Source: Candidatus Gastranaerophilales bacterium (GTDB lineage: Bacteria > Cyanobacteriota > Vampirovibrionia > Gastranaerophilales > Gastranaerophilaceae). Taken from it: 64,000 bases of DNA. This document shows, in pieces, positions 26,899-36,064 of this stretch. How positions within the stretch are numbered: the first letter of the stretch is position 1; each line of letters starts with the position of its first letter. Made by a program: the position numbers and the translations under genes. The notes under the pieces were generated by a model. It had not been told where the DNA came from. It saw only the letters and a list, made by a program, of their open reading frames with translations, and ran no database searches. The DNA lies in NCBI GenBank assembly GCA_944326545.1, contig CALVEH010000008.1, positions 1-64,000 on the forward strand, given 5' to 3'.

Positions 26899-29800
26899 TT
26901 ATTCTTCTTTTTTGTCCACTTTTTTGTTCATCACAATATCAACCAAATGTTGAATGATCACATAGAAAGCAGGCGTCATAATCGTACCTAAAGTACCGGC
27001 AGCCATCATACCGCCAAATACTGTAGAACCTACAGAAATTCTTGAAGACGCACCTGCACCGTGAGCAAGAATCAACGGCAACATACCTACAACGAAAGCA
27101 ACTACTGTCATCATAATCGCCCTAAATCTTATTTGAGAAGCTTCAACAGCAGCTTCTTCTATAGGTTTTCCGTCAGTCTCGTGTAATTCTTTAGCAAATT
27201 CTACAATCAAAATCGCTTGTTTTGCAGCCAAACCGATAAGCATAATCATACCGACCTGAGAATACAAATCAAATGCTTGTCCCATTATCAACTGGAATAT
27301 CAAGGCACCTGCCGCAGCCAAAGGACAAATCAGCAATACAGCAAATGGTATTGACCAGCTTTCATATAAGGCAACCAAGAATAAATATACAAATATCAAT
27401 GCCAACGCAATAATGGTTGTTGTTTGTCCGCCTGATTCAATTTCTTGTTTTGATGTACCAGACCACTCGTAACCCATATCTTTAGGTAATGTGCTAATAG
27501 CAACATCTTGCATAGCCTTCATAGCTTCACCAGAACTTCTTCCTGAAGCGGGCTGACCTGAAATTTGTACGTTTCTGTATTGGTTATATCTTGTAATAGA
27601 ACCTGCACCAACCGTTTGTCTTAAAGAAACAACAGTTGTTATAGGAACCATTTTACCTGATTTATTTTTAACATAAATGCCTGTTAAATCATTCGCATTT
27701 CTTCTGTACTTCTGTTCAGCTTGCATTTGAACCCTAAATACACGACCCAACTTATTGAAGTCGTTTACATAATATGTACCAAGAGTTGATGACAATGTAG
27801 AGTACAATTCTTGCAAATCTATACCTTGAGCCATAGCTTTAGCATAGTCAATATCTACAATATACTGAAGCATATTTGCTTGATATTGAGTATACACGTT
27901 TGTTAGGTCTTTATTTGCATTTGCAGCAGCAAGGAGTTTATTTGCCCATTGCTCCATTTCTTGAGGAGTGTATTCACCTTTTGACAGCATTTGGAACTCA
28001 AAACCACCAACCATACTCATACCGGAAATAGCAGGAGGAGAGAACACACCGATTTGAGCTGTTCTTATTGATGAAAACTCTTTTCTGATTCTTCCAAGAA
28101 TTGCGTTTAAGGACAAATCAGTCTCTTTACCTTGTACAAATCTTATAGCTTTTTGGAAAATATTAAATTCACGTTTATCCCACTCGTCAAGACGAATAAC
28201 CATAAACGCTTGGTTAGAAGGTCCCATACCTACAAACACAATAACGCCTTCTATACCTTCAATTTTCTTTAATTTTTCTTCCATCTCGTGAGTAACATCA
28301 GTTGTTCTTGCAAGTGAGGCACCTGCTGGAAGATTTATTTGTGTCATTAAAACAGCTTGGTCTTCATCAGGAATAAAACCTGTTGGTATCATCTTGAAAA
28401 GCACAAGCATTAATACAATAATTCCAACGTATGTAATAAGCGTAAGTTTTTTGTTGTATACAAACTTTTTAACATAGTGAATATAAATATCTGTAAGTTT
28501 TTGGAAATAAACGTTAAACTCCATAAATATCCACTTAATAGCAGCGGACATTTTGTTAGAAGGCTTTCTGTTCGGATCTTCTGCTCTTAAAATAATAGAA
28601 CATAAAGCAGGAGACAATGTCAGCGCACAAACCGCAGACAATGCGATAGAAATTGCAATACAAACAGCAAACTGTTTATACATCAAGCCAGATAAGCCTG
28701 GCATAAATGAAACTGGAACAAATACAGCCATAAGTACCAAAGCCATTGATACCAAAGCTCCTCCAATTTCCTTCATTGTAATTTGAGTCGCATCAACAGG
28801 TGTCATTCCGTTTTCAAGGTGCCTTTTAACGTTTTCGATAACAACAATGGCGTCATCTACTACCGTCGCAACTGCAAGTACCATAGCAAACAACGTCAAA
28901 AGGTTAATTGACATATCAAACACCGGTAATGCAGCAAAAGTACCAATCAAAGAAACAGGAATAGCTATCAACGGAACAAGAGTTGCTCTAGGGTCACCCA
29001 AGAACACAAATATGATAGCAACAACAATAATTGATGTTTCTATAATTGTTTTAACTACTTCTTTCATTGACTCACGAATAAATTGAGTATCATCGTGAAC
29101 CATTGACAATTTCATACCATCAGGAATTGTCTTTTCCAATTCCGCCATTTTCTCTTTAACTTCATTTACGATTTCAATTGAGTTGGCACCTGGGATTTGG
29201 ATAATCTGCATCAAAGCTGCAGGGTTACCGTCAACTCTACCGTTTCTTGAGTAAGTTTCAGAACCTAATTCTACTCTTGCAATATCTTTAATTTTTATAC
29301 TTGAACCATCAATGTTAGAACGAACAATAATATTTTCAAACTCTTCTGGTTCTAACAATCTACCCTTAGTTCTCAATGTAATTTGGAATTTTTGTTTATC
29401 AGGGCCGGGTTCTTGTCCCAAAGCACCTGCAGAAACTTGAACGTTTTGAGTGTTTATAGCTTGCTGAACCTCAGACACAGACACATTTAAGTTAGCCATT
29501 TTTTCAGTATCAAGCCATATTCTCATAGAATAATTACCAGCACCGTAAACACCAACCTCACCGACACCAGGCAAACGAGCGATTTCATCTTTAATAAAGA
29601 TTGATGCATAGTTGGTTACTTCTAATTGCGAATATCTTCCATCAGTAGAAGCTAAGTTCAAAATCGCAACACCTGCGCCTGATACCTGTTGTTTTGCTGT
29701 AACACCCAACCTTTTTACGTCTTCAGGCAACTTTGGCTGAATTTGTTGGATTCTGTTTTGGACGTTTACAAGGTCAATATTTCTGTCAGAACCTACTTTA

Positions 29801-30117
29801 AAATAAATTTGAAGTTGATATGATTCATCAGAACTTGTTGAAACCATATACAACATGTCTTCTACACCGTTGATTTGGGATTCCAAAATAGATGCAACTG
29901 AAGACTCAACAACGTCAGCACTCGCCCCTGGATATGAAGCAGTAACCTGAATCTGAGGAGGCGTAATGTTTGGATACTTTTCCAACTTTAGCCCCATCAT
30001 AGCAATTATACCAACCAATGTTATAAAAAGAGAAATAACTATCGCAAATCTCGGTTTGCGAATAAAAAAGTATAATTCCTCTTTATTATTTTTTTGAGGT
30101 TCTTTATTATCCAACAT
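26899..30117 (-). CDS. RND family inner-membrane efflux permease (AcrB/HAE1-like)
   Basis: A 1072-residue proton-driven drug exporter. The duplicated architecture is complete: PRFAIVISLFITLVGIIAM at TM1, the TM4 proton-relay aspartates in VATVVDDAIVVIENVKRH, and the relay lysine in LAAKQAILIVEFAKE (TM10). Large periplasmic pore domains contain GVGEVGVYGAGNYSMRIWLD. HAE1 class (hydrophobe/amphiphile export) by similarity. Two bp separate it from the upstream membrane-fusion gene. An operator-like palindrome precedes the operon. Confidence 0.95.
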   Translation of the reverse strand: MLDNKEPQKNNKEELYFFIRKPRFAIVISLFITLVGIIAMMGLKLEKYPNITPPQIQVTASYPGASADVVESSVASILESQINGVEDMLYMVSTSSDESYQLQIYFKVGSDRNIDLVNVQNRIQQIQPKLPEDVKRLGVTAKQQVSGAGVAILNLASTDGRYSQLEVTNYASIFIKDEIARLPGVGEVGVYGAGNYSMRIWLDTEKMANLNVSVSEVQQAINTQNVQVSAGALGQEPGPDKQKFQITLRTKGRLLEPEEFENIIVRSNIDGSSIKIKDIARVELGSETYSRNGRVDGNPAALMQIIQIPGANSIEIVNEVKEKMAELEKTIPDGMKLSMVHDDTQFIRESMKEVVKTIIETSIIVVAIIFVFLGDPRATLVPLIAIPVSLIGTFAALPVFDMSINLLTLFAMVLAVATVVDDAIVVIENVKRHLENGMTPVDATQITMKEIGGALVSMALVLMAVFVPVSFMPGLSGLMYKQFAVCIAISIALSAVCALTLSPALCSIILRAEDPNRKPSNKMSAAIKWIFMEFNVYFQKLTDIYIHYVKKFVYNKKLTLITYVGIIVLMLVLFKMIPTGFIPDEDQAVLMTQINLPAGASLARTTDVTHEMEEKLKKIEGIEGVIVFVGMGPSNQAFMVIRLDEWDKREFNIFQKAIRFVQGKETDLSLNAILGRIRKEFSSIRTAQIGVFSPPAISGMSMVGGFEFQMLSKGEYTPQEMEQWANKLLAAANANKDLTNVYTQYQANMLQYIVDIDYAKAMAQGIDLQELYSTLSSTLGTYYVNDFNKLGRVFRVQMQAEQKYRRNANDLTGIYVKNKSGKMVPITTVVSLRQTVGAGSITRYNQYRNVQISGQPASGRSSGEAMKAMQDVAISTLPKDMGYEWSGTSKQEIESGGQTTTIIALALIFVYLFLVALYESWSIPFAVLLICPLAAAGALIFQLIMGQAFDLYSQVGMIMLIGLAAKQAILIVEFAKELHETDGKPIEEAAVEASQIRFRAIMMTVVAFVVGMLPLILAHGAGASSRISVGSTVFGGMMAAGTLGTIMTPAFYVIIQHLVDIVMNKKVDKKEE

Positions 30118-30119
30118 AA

Positions 30120-31295
30120 TTAATTTTCTTTCTCTTCACTAGCTGTTTTTACAGAATCAGAAGGTTCTTCATAAGAAACAACTGAACCGGGTCTAAGTCT
30201 TTGGAATCCTGATTTAATAACCATTTGACCTGGCTTCAAACCTTCTGTAACAATCCAATTATCGCCTTGTTGTTTGTCAATTTTAATAAATGTTTGTTGA
30301 GCTTGTTTGTTTTCATCAACTGTCCATACATAAGGTCCTTGAGTACTGTCAGAAACAGCGACTTGAGGAACTAAAACAACTTTAACAGGAGCTTTAGCAG
30401 TTGCAGTGACATTTACAAAGTCACCCGGAACCAACAAGTTATCTTTATTTTGGAATGTAGCTCTCAAAGAAATAGTACCTGCAGTTTGGTCAACCTCGTT
30501 ATTCATAAACTCAAGTTTGCCTTGTTCTTTATACAAAGAACCGTCAGATAATCTTATCTGAACATTCATGCCAACATCTTTTTTGTCTTTATTTTCAAGT
30601 CTGTTTTTTCTATAAGCAATATAGTCTTCACTTTTTATAGTGAAATATACATAAATAGGGCTTGTACTTACGATTCTTGCCAATGTACCTGATTGAGGAT
30701 TAACCAAGTTTCCTTCAGTTATAAGAATCTTACCAACTCTACCATCAACAGGCGATGTAATTTTTGTATAACTCAAGTTCAATTTTGCCGCAGCCAAATT
30801 AGCCTTGTTAACGTCTTTTGTTGCCCTATTTTGGTCTCTTGTTGCAAGAGCATTATCATAATAAGACTTACTTACAAAATCATTCTTAACAAGTTCTTTT
30901 GCTCTTTTTAGTTCTTTCTCTGCATTTATCAAAGCTGCTTCTGATTGTCTTACAGCAGCTTCTGCTTGTTGCACTGCAATTTGGTACTCATTAGGCTGTA
31001 TTTGAAATAGAGTCTGACCTTTTTTAACAAAAGCCCCTTCTTGGAAATATCTTTTTTGAAGCCAACCATTGATTCTGGCAACAACATCAACAGAATATTT
31101 TGCCTCAATACGCCCTACTGACTCAGTTTTTGGATAAAAATCACCTTCAAATGAATAAGCAACCTCAACAGGTGTTGGACGTTTTTGCATCTCTGCTGCT
31201 ATTTTTGCAGAAATAATGCTAGCTACTTTATTAAAAACTATAGGGAGAACTATAATTGCGATGACAATTATCCCTATTAATTTTTTTCTATCCAT
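30120..31295 (-). CDS. RND efflux periplasmic adaptor (membrane fusion protein)
   Basis: A 391-residue HlyD/AcrA-type adaptor. One N-terminal membrane anchor (~6-28), no lipobox; lipoyl half-motifs around VDVVARINGWLQKRYFQEGAFVKKGQ and SPVDGRVGKILITEGNLVNPQSG flank a coiled-coil hairpin rich in Ala/Glu/Lys (~100-170), followed by beta-barrel and membrane-proximal domains. It links the RND pump to the TolC channel. AGAGGA precedes the ATG at 31295; first gene of the operon. Confidence 0.93.
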   Translation of the reverse strand: MDRKKLIGIIVIAIIVLPIVFNKVASIISAKIAAEMQKRPTPVEVAYSFEGDFYPKTESVGRIEAKYSVDVVARINGWLQKRYFQEGAFVKKGQTLFQIQPNEYQIAVQQAEAAVRQSEAALINAEKELKRAKELVKNDFVSKSYYDNALATRDQNRATKDVNKANLAAAKLNLSYTKITSPVDGRVGKILITEGNLVNPQSGTLARIVSTSPIYVYFTIKSEDYIAYRKNRLENKDKKDVGMNVQIRLSDGSLYKEQGKLEFMNNEVDQTAGTISLRATFQNKDNLLVPGDFVNVTATAKAPVKVVLVPQVAVSDSTQGPYVWTVDENKQAQQTFIKIDKQQGDNWIVTEGLKPGQMVIKSGFQRLRPGSVVSYEEPSDSVKTASEEKEN

Positions 31296-31313
31296 ATATA
31301 TAATCCTCTTCCC

Positions 31314-31349
31314 ATTATAATTACATTTTTACAATTGTTATGATAACAA
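31314..31349 (-). promoter_or_regulatory. Promoter -10 and overlapping palindrome before the efflux operon
   Basis: A consensus -10 TATAAT (31319-31314 on the minus strand) lies just before the MFP gene. The inverted repeat TTGTTA-TGA-TAACAA (31335-31349) overlaps the place where the -35 should be and no good -35 hexamer is seen, consistent with a repressor- or activator-controlled promoter. The regulator is not encoded next to it. Confidence 0.5.
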
Positions 31350-31408
31350 CAATTCTCTGTAATGGCAAGAGGATTACTATAGTATAATTAGAGTATTTTA
31401 AGGACTAA

Positions 31409-31963
31409 TTATTTATCCCAAAGTTCATCAGTAAACTTCCAATTATTTTTCATAAGTTCTTCTGCATCACCTTGAGGCAAAACTTTATCAGTCAATGCAA
31501 TACCTGTTTCTTCATCTACTGGATTTTTTTCTGCATCAGTAGCCCCTTCTTTTTCTATTTTGGCAAAAGTGACTTTATATTCAAAGATATCTTTGCCATC
31601 TAAATTGGGTTCTTTTTTGGGGCCATTGATATCAGCTGTAAAATCACAACCACCAGCGTTACAACTTACCGTAAGTTCCATACCATCTCTGGTTAGGCCT
31701 GTATTTTTATCGATTTTCAAGCTTTCCTCAATATAAGATTGAGCTTTAGATCCCCATTTATGAGGAGCGCCATGATTTACAACAGCTTGATCATAAGCCT
31801 CATTAAAAGTAAAATAAGCTTTTTGTGCTCCCCTCTCAAAAGAAGCTCTTTGTGTATATTTTTTCAAAGATGGTACAGTCAACATCGAAACAACTCCGAT
31901 AATCAACATTACCAAAGCTAACTCAGCTAAAGTAAAAGCTTTTGATTTGTTAAGTAAAAACAT
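31409..31963 (-). CDS. Type IV prepilin-like protein (pseudopilin)
   Basis: A 184-residue protein with a class III signal: short basic leader MFLLNKSKA, predicted cleavage before F10, then FTLAELALVMLIIGVVSML with the essential Glu at +5. The rest is a soluble globular head with two Cys (CNAGGC) that may form a disulphide. It is probably processed by the prepilin peptidase at 10631-11614. Last gene of a glgC-thioredoxin-prepilin operon. Whether it is a major pilin, minor pilin or pseudopilin cannot be told. Confidence 0.85.
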   Translation of the reverse strand: MFLLNKSKAFTLAELALVMLIIGVVSMLTVPSLKKYTQRASFERGAQKAYFTFNEAYDQAVVNHGAPHKWGSKAQSYIEESLKIDKNTGLTRDGMELTVSCNAGGCDFTADINGPKKEPNLDGKDIFEYKVTFAKIEKEGATDAEKNPVDEETGIALTDKVLPQGDAEELMKNNWKFTDELWDK

Positions 31964-31974
31964 AAAAAACCTTT

Positions 31975-32451
31975 CTATTTCTTACAAGCTTCACCTTGTT
32001 TAATAAGATTTCTAAAGTTCAAATATCTTTGTAACTCAGTATTAAGAATTTCTACAGACTCAAGAAAAGGTCCATCGATATGAACTCTGTTGTTGTACTT
32101 AGGGTCTATAATGTAAACTGTAGGGAATGCAGAGATTTTGTAATCTTTTACGTAAGACTCATTTTCCGGAGCTTCAGCATTAATTAAAACAACATTTACA
32201 TCCTTCTTGTGAATGTTTCTTACCTTGTCTAATTTAGGCATAAATCTCTTGCAATATGTACACCAATCTACATAAAATACTGTCAAAATAGGTTTATCTT
32301 CTTTTGATGCCTGTTGCATAGTAACCCCCAAATCATAATCGGAAGGTTTCATATTTGCTTTAGGCAAAATAGCCATACAGCTTGTTACAGAAATACCTAT
32401 TAGTAAAAAAATAGCAAGTGCTATTAACGAAATTCTTAACTTCTTGTTCAA
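31975..32451 (-). CDS. Thioredoxin-like (lipo)protein
   Basis: A 158-residue thioredoxin-fold protein exported to the cell envelope: hydrophobic leader 7-24 with a lipobox-like V-T-S-C25, active site WCTYC (C64, C67) and cis-Pro segment ISAFPTVYI. Probably a thiol oxidoreductase outside the cytoplasm. The start codon overlaps the glgC stop (ATGA), so translation is coupled. It might serve disulphide formation in the adjacent prepilin. Confidence 0.85.
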   Translation of the reverse strand: MNKKLRISLIALAIFLLIGISVTSCMAILPKANMKPSDYDLGVTMQQASKEDKPILTVFYVDWCTYCKRFMPKLDKVRNIHKKDVNVVLINAEAPENESYVKDYKISAFPTVYIIDPKYNNRVHIDGPFLESVEILNTELQRYLNFRNLIKQGEACKK

Positions 32452-33683
32452 ATTTGTGCTCCTTTTGGTACTACGGTTACCCCACCTTCTGATACAAAAA
32501 AGCCGCGAGCCTCATCTTGCGCTCTATCAAAGCCTATATTTGTATATGGTGGAATATCTACGTTCTTATCTATTATAGCTTTTTTAATATGAGAATGTCT
32601 TCCTATGTTAACATTCTCCATTATTATAGAATCTTCTACACTTGAGAAGCTGTTAATTCTAACCTTTGGAGAAAGAATACATCTTGAAAGAGTTCCGCCA
32701 GAAATAATACACCCTTCAGAAACCAAAGAGTTTGTCGCCATACCTCGTCTTTCAAGCTCCTCCCAAATAAACTTAGCAGGAGGATAATTGTAATTATACG
32801 TTCTTACCGGCCACTCTTTTGTATAGAGATTAAATTCAGGGTCGTATGCAAGCAAGTCCATATTAGCCTGCCAGTATGCATCCATTGTTCCTACATCACG
32901 CCAATATCCTCTTTCAGACTCTTCCATACCAGGGAAAGTGTTTTGAGCGAAATCATAAACAAAGATTCTATCACCCTGCTCAAGCATTTTGGGTATAACA
33001 TCTTTGCCAAAATCGTGATTTGAATTTTCTATAAGAGCATCAGCCTGCAATTCATCTATCAACTTTTCCCTGTTAAAGAAATAGTTACCCATTGAAGCAA
33101 GACATTTTGTCTCATCACCAGGAATATGTTTAGGTTTAGTTTTGGGCTTTTCTATAAAATTAGTAAGACACCAATTTTCATCAACTTCCATAATTCCATA
33201 TTCCCCGGCTTCTTCTATAGGAATTGGTATGGCAGAAATTGTTAAATCAGAATTATTCTTTTTGTGAAAATCAAGCATTTGCTCAACATTCATTTTATAA
33301 ATATGATCACCGCCAAAAACAGCAACAAACTTGCTATCTTCTGCCAATATATGGTGAATATTTTGAAAAACCGCATCTGCTGTTCCCTTATACCAGTGGC
33401 TATCTATACGCATCTGTGCAGGAACTAAATCCACATACTGATTTATTATCGGTGACAACGGCCAAGTTTTTAAAATATGCTTGTTTAGAGAATCTGACTT
33501 ATACTGTGTCAAAATTTTTAGTTTGTAAAAGCCTGAATTAATGAAGTTATTTATAACGAAGTCAATGATACGATAACGACCGCCAAAAGGCACTGCAGGT
33601 TTTGCTCTATCTCTGGTTAAAGGGAAAAGTCTTTTTCCTTCACCACCTGCAAGAATCATTACTAAAGTATCATCAACCGGCAT
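32448..33683 (-). CDS. glgC: Glucose-1-phosphate adenylyltransferase
   Basis: Makes ADP-glucose for glycogen synthesis. 411 residues with LAGGEGKRLFPLT, RAKPAVPFGGRYRIIDF, HWYKGTADAVFQN, FGGDHIYKM and EKP motifs and a C-terminal left-handed beta-helix (VRINSFSSVEDSIIMENVNIGRHSHI). The final residues and loop layout resemble bacterial/cyanobacterial allosteric forms. First gene of a three-gene operon with a thioredoxin-like protein and a prepilin. Other glycogen genes are not in the window. Confidence 0.95.
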   Translation of the reverse strand: MPVDDTLVMILAGGEGKRLFPLTRDRAKPAVPFGGRYRIIDFVINNFINSGFYKLKILTQYKSDSLNKHILKTWPLSPIINQYVDLVPAQMRIDSHWYKGTADAVFQNIHHILAEDSKFVAVFGGDHIYKMNVEQMLDFHKKNNSDLTISAIPIPIEEAGEYGIMEVDENWCLTNFIEKPKTKPKHIPGDETKCLASMGNYFFNREKLIDELQADALIENSNHDFGKDVIPKMLEQGDRIFVYDFAQNTFPGMEESERGYWRDVGTMDAYWQANMDLLAYDPEFNLYTKEWPVRTYNYNYPPAKFIWEELERRGMATNSLVSEGCIISGGTLSRCILSPKVRINSFSSVEDSIIMENVNIGRHSHIKKAIIDKNVDIPPYTNIGFDRAQDEARGFFVSEGGVTVVPKGAQI

Positions 33684-33808
33684 GAAATACTCCCATCTTC
33701 GTTATTATCCATAACAAAATGATATCACATTATTACAAAAAATGGATAACATAAATATTTTTATTTATAATAAAAGCATTCAAAATTTATACAAAGAGGA
33801 TATTCAAT

Positions 33809-35077
33809 ATGACAAGACCAATGACAATTGCAGAAAAAATACTAGCAGCACACGCAGGGTTAAAAGAAGTTACCCCGGGCCAACTCATTAGTGCAAAGCT
33901 TGATATTACACTTGCAAACGACATAACCGGTCCTGTTGCAATAAAAGAATTTAAAAAAATCGGAGTAAATAAAGTTTTTGATAAAGAAAGAGTTGTATTT
34001 GTTCCCGATCATTTTGTTCCAAACAAAGATATAAAATCAGCTCAACAAGCAAAAATGGTAAGAGAATTTTCTCAAGAGCAAAATTTAAAAAACTACTTTG
34101 AAGTAGGAAGAATGGGTATAGAACACGCACTTTTGCCAGAAAAAGGGATTGTGACTGCGGGTGATTTAATAATCGGAGCAGACTCACATACTTGCACATA
34201 CGGCGCACTGGGAGCATTTTCAACAGGTGTCGGTTCTACAGACCTAGCTTGTGCAATGGCATCAGGTGAAACTTGGTTTAAAGTTCCACCAACAATAAAG
34301 GTTGAATTTAACGGCAAATTAAACAAATGGGTAAGTGCAAAAGACCTTATCTTACATCTAATAGGTGATATTGGGGTCGATGGCGCATTGTACAAAGTGC
34401 TTGAAATTGGCGGTTCTGCAATAGAATCCATGGATATGGACGGGCGCCTAACCATTTGTAATATGGCAATAGAAGCAGGCGCAAAAGCAGGTATAATAAT
34501 TCCTGATGAAATAACAAGAGAATATTTAAAAGACAGAAGCCTAAGAGAACCGGTATTCTATACAAGTGATAAGGATGCTCAATACGAAAAAGTTCTCGTC
34601 TATGATGTATCTAAAATTGAGCCGACAGTAGCATTTCCTCATTTGCCAGAAAACACAAAACCAATCTCTCAAGTAAAAGATATCAAAATACATCAAGCAG
34701 TTATTGGTAGTTGTACAAATGGAAGACTGGCCGATTTAAAAGTCACTGCAGAAATTTTAAAAGGCAGAAAAGTACATCCTGAAGTAAGATTGATAGTATT
34801 CCCAGGAACACAAGACATATATCTTGAAGCTATGAAACTTGGATACATACAAACAATAATTGAAGCAGAAGGAGCAGTTTCTACACCTACTTGCGGACCT
34901 TGTCTTGGCGGTTATGCAGGAATCCTCGCTGAAGGTGAAAGATGTATATCAACAACTAACAGAAACTTTGTTGGAAGAATGGGGCACGTTGACAGTGAAG
35001 TTTACCTTTCGTCTCCTGCTGTAGCTGCAGCTAGCGCTGTTTTAGGCAGAATAGCTTCTCCAAGTGAACTTGAATAA
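33809..35077 (+). CDS. leuC: 3-isopropylmalate dehydratase large subunit (LeuC2 type)
   Basis: Aconitase-superfamily large subunit that isomerises 2- to 3-isopropylmalate for leucine synthesis. The [4Fe-4S] cysteines are in IGSCTNGR and [32 protein letters not shown] is conserved. At 422 residues it belongs to the shorter archaeal/bacterial type (LeuC2, also homoaconitase-like), not the ~466-residue E. coli form. No leuD or other leu gene is adjacent, so homoaconitase activity cannot be excluded. AGAGGA precedes the ATG. Confidence 0.87.
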   Translation: MTRPMTIAEKILAAHAGLKEVTPGQLISAKLDITLANDITGPVAIKEFKKIGVNKVFDKERVVFVPDHFVPNKDIKSAQQAKMVREFSQEQNLKNYFEVGRMGIEHALLPEKGIVTAGDLIIGADSHTCTYGALGAFSTGVGSTDLACAMASGETWFKVPPTIKVEFNGKLNKWVSAKDLILHLIGDIGVDGALYKVLEIGGSAIESMDMDGRLTICNMAIEAGAKAGIIIPDEITREYLKDRSLREPVFYTSDKDAQYEKVLVYDVSKIEPTVAFPHLPENTKPISQVKDIKIHQAVIGSCTNGRLADLKVTAEILKGRKVHPEVRLIVFPGTQDIYLEAMKLGYIQTIIEAEGAVSTPTCGPCLGGYAGILAEGERCISTTNRNFVGRMGHVDSEVYLSSPAVAAASAVLGRIASPSELE

Positions 35078-35120
35078 CAACAAAAAAAACAGCAAAAATT
35101 TCAAGATATTTGAAAAAAGT

Positions 35121-35945
35121 TTAAACTATACTCTTTTTCAAACGGTCTGTTCTTGTTGTGCTTAAAATGTTTTTCAATTTCATAATCGCTTGTGCGTGAA
35201 GTTGACAAACTCTGGATTCAGAAACATTGATTGTGTCGCCAATTTCTTTTAACGTCATGTTTTCGTGATAGTAAAGAACCATTATCATTCTTTCTCTCTC
35301 AGGGAGACGTTTTAAAGCCATTTGCAATTCTTGTTTTACATCCTTATCTACAAGCTGTTCCAAAGGATTCTGAGAGTGCTCATCTTGTATTGTGTCAATG
35401 ATTTCAACACCCTCTTCTGCGCTGCCTTTTTTCTCGTATATTGAGCCAATTTGGGTATCTTCAGCAAGTAATGCTTCTATTTTTTCTTTTTCCATATTCA
35501 GAGCGTTTGCAAGCTCTGTTGTCGTTGCGGCTCTGCCTAAAGACTGTTTAAGTTGTTCTGCAACAAGTTTTATCTCTTTTATTTTCTTTCTTGTTGAACG
35601 AGGAATCCAATCTTGTGAACGAATTTTATCTATAATCGTTCCACGTATACGCATCAAAGCATAAGTTTCAAATCTTGCACCTTTATCAGGGGTGTATTTT
35701 TCAATAGCATCAATCAAACCTTCTACACCGTAACTGGTAATATCTTCCAGCGTAAACGTTTGAGGGAGATTCATTTTTATACGACCGATTACATATCTTG
35801 TAAGATAAATATATTGAACAATAAGCTTATCTCTTAGAGATTTTTGTGTTTTGTCGGCAAGATACTGGAGCCAAAGAGCCTCCAACTCTTCATCCGAGAG
35901 CCTTTTAATTTTGTTATACGAACTGTACTCTAACTCTTCACTCAT
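35121..35945 (-). CDS. FliA/WhiG-family sigma factor
   Basis: A 274-residue sigma factor lacking region 1, with region 2 (TFTLEDITSYGVEGLIDAIEKYTPDKGARFETYA), RIRGTIIDKIRSQDWIPRSTRKK characteristic of the FliA/WhiG group, region 3 (TTTELANALNM) and region 4 (PERERMIMVLYYHENMTLKEIGDTINVSESRVCQLHAQAIMKLK). FliA normally drives late flagellar genes, but no flagellar gene is seen here, so the regulon is unknown. It is a single gene convergent with leuC. Confidence 0.88.
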   Translation of the reverse strand: MSEELEYSSYNKIKRLSDEELEALWLQYLADKTQKSLRDKLIVQYIYLTRYVIGRIKMNLPQTFTLEDITSYGVEGLIDAIEKYTPDKGARFETYALMRIRGTIIDKIRSQDWIPRSTRKKIKEIKLVAEQLKQSLGRAATTTELANALNMEKEKIEALLAEDTQIGSIYEKKGSAEEGVEIIDTIQDEHSQNPLEQLVDKDVKQELQMALKRLPERERMIMVLYYHENMTLKEIGDTINVSESRVCQLHAQAIMKLKNILSTTRTDRLKKSIV

Positions 35946-36064
35946 CTCTGTTGTTATCCAACGACTTCCCCTAATAAGTCTGTAATTTCACACAATAGTA
36001 TGTGATGGTATATTAATATTTTACTTATAATATATTAGAGGTAATCGTGTATCCGTATGATTTT

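Noticed and set aside
35100-35116. TTTCAA/TTGAAA hairpin between leuC and the sigma gene as a terminator
   Set aside because: Weak stem with no clear T-run; termination there is possible but not supported enough to list.
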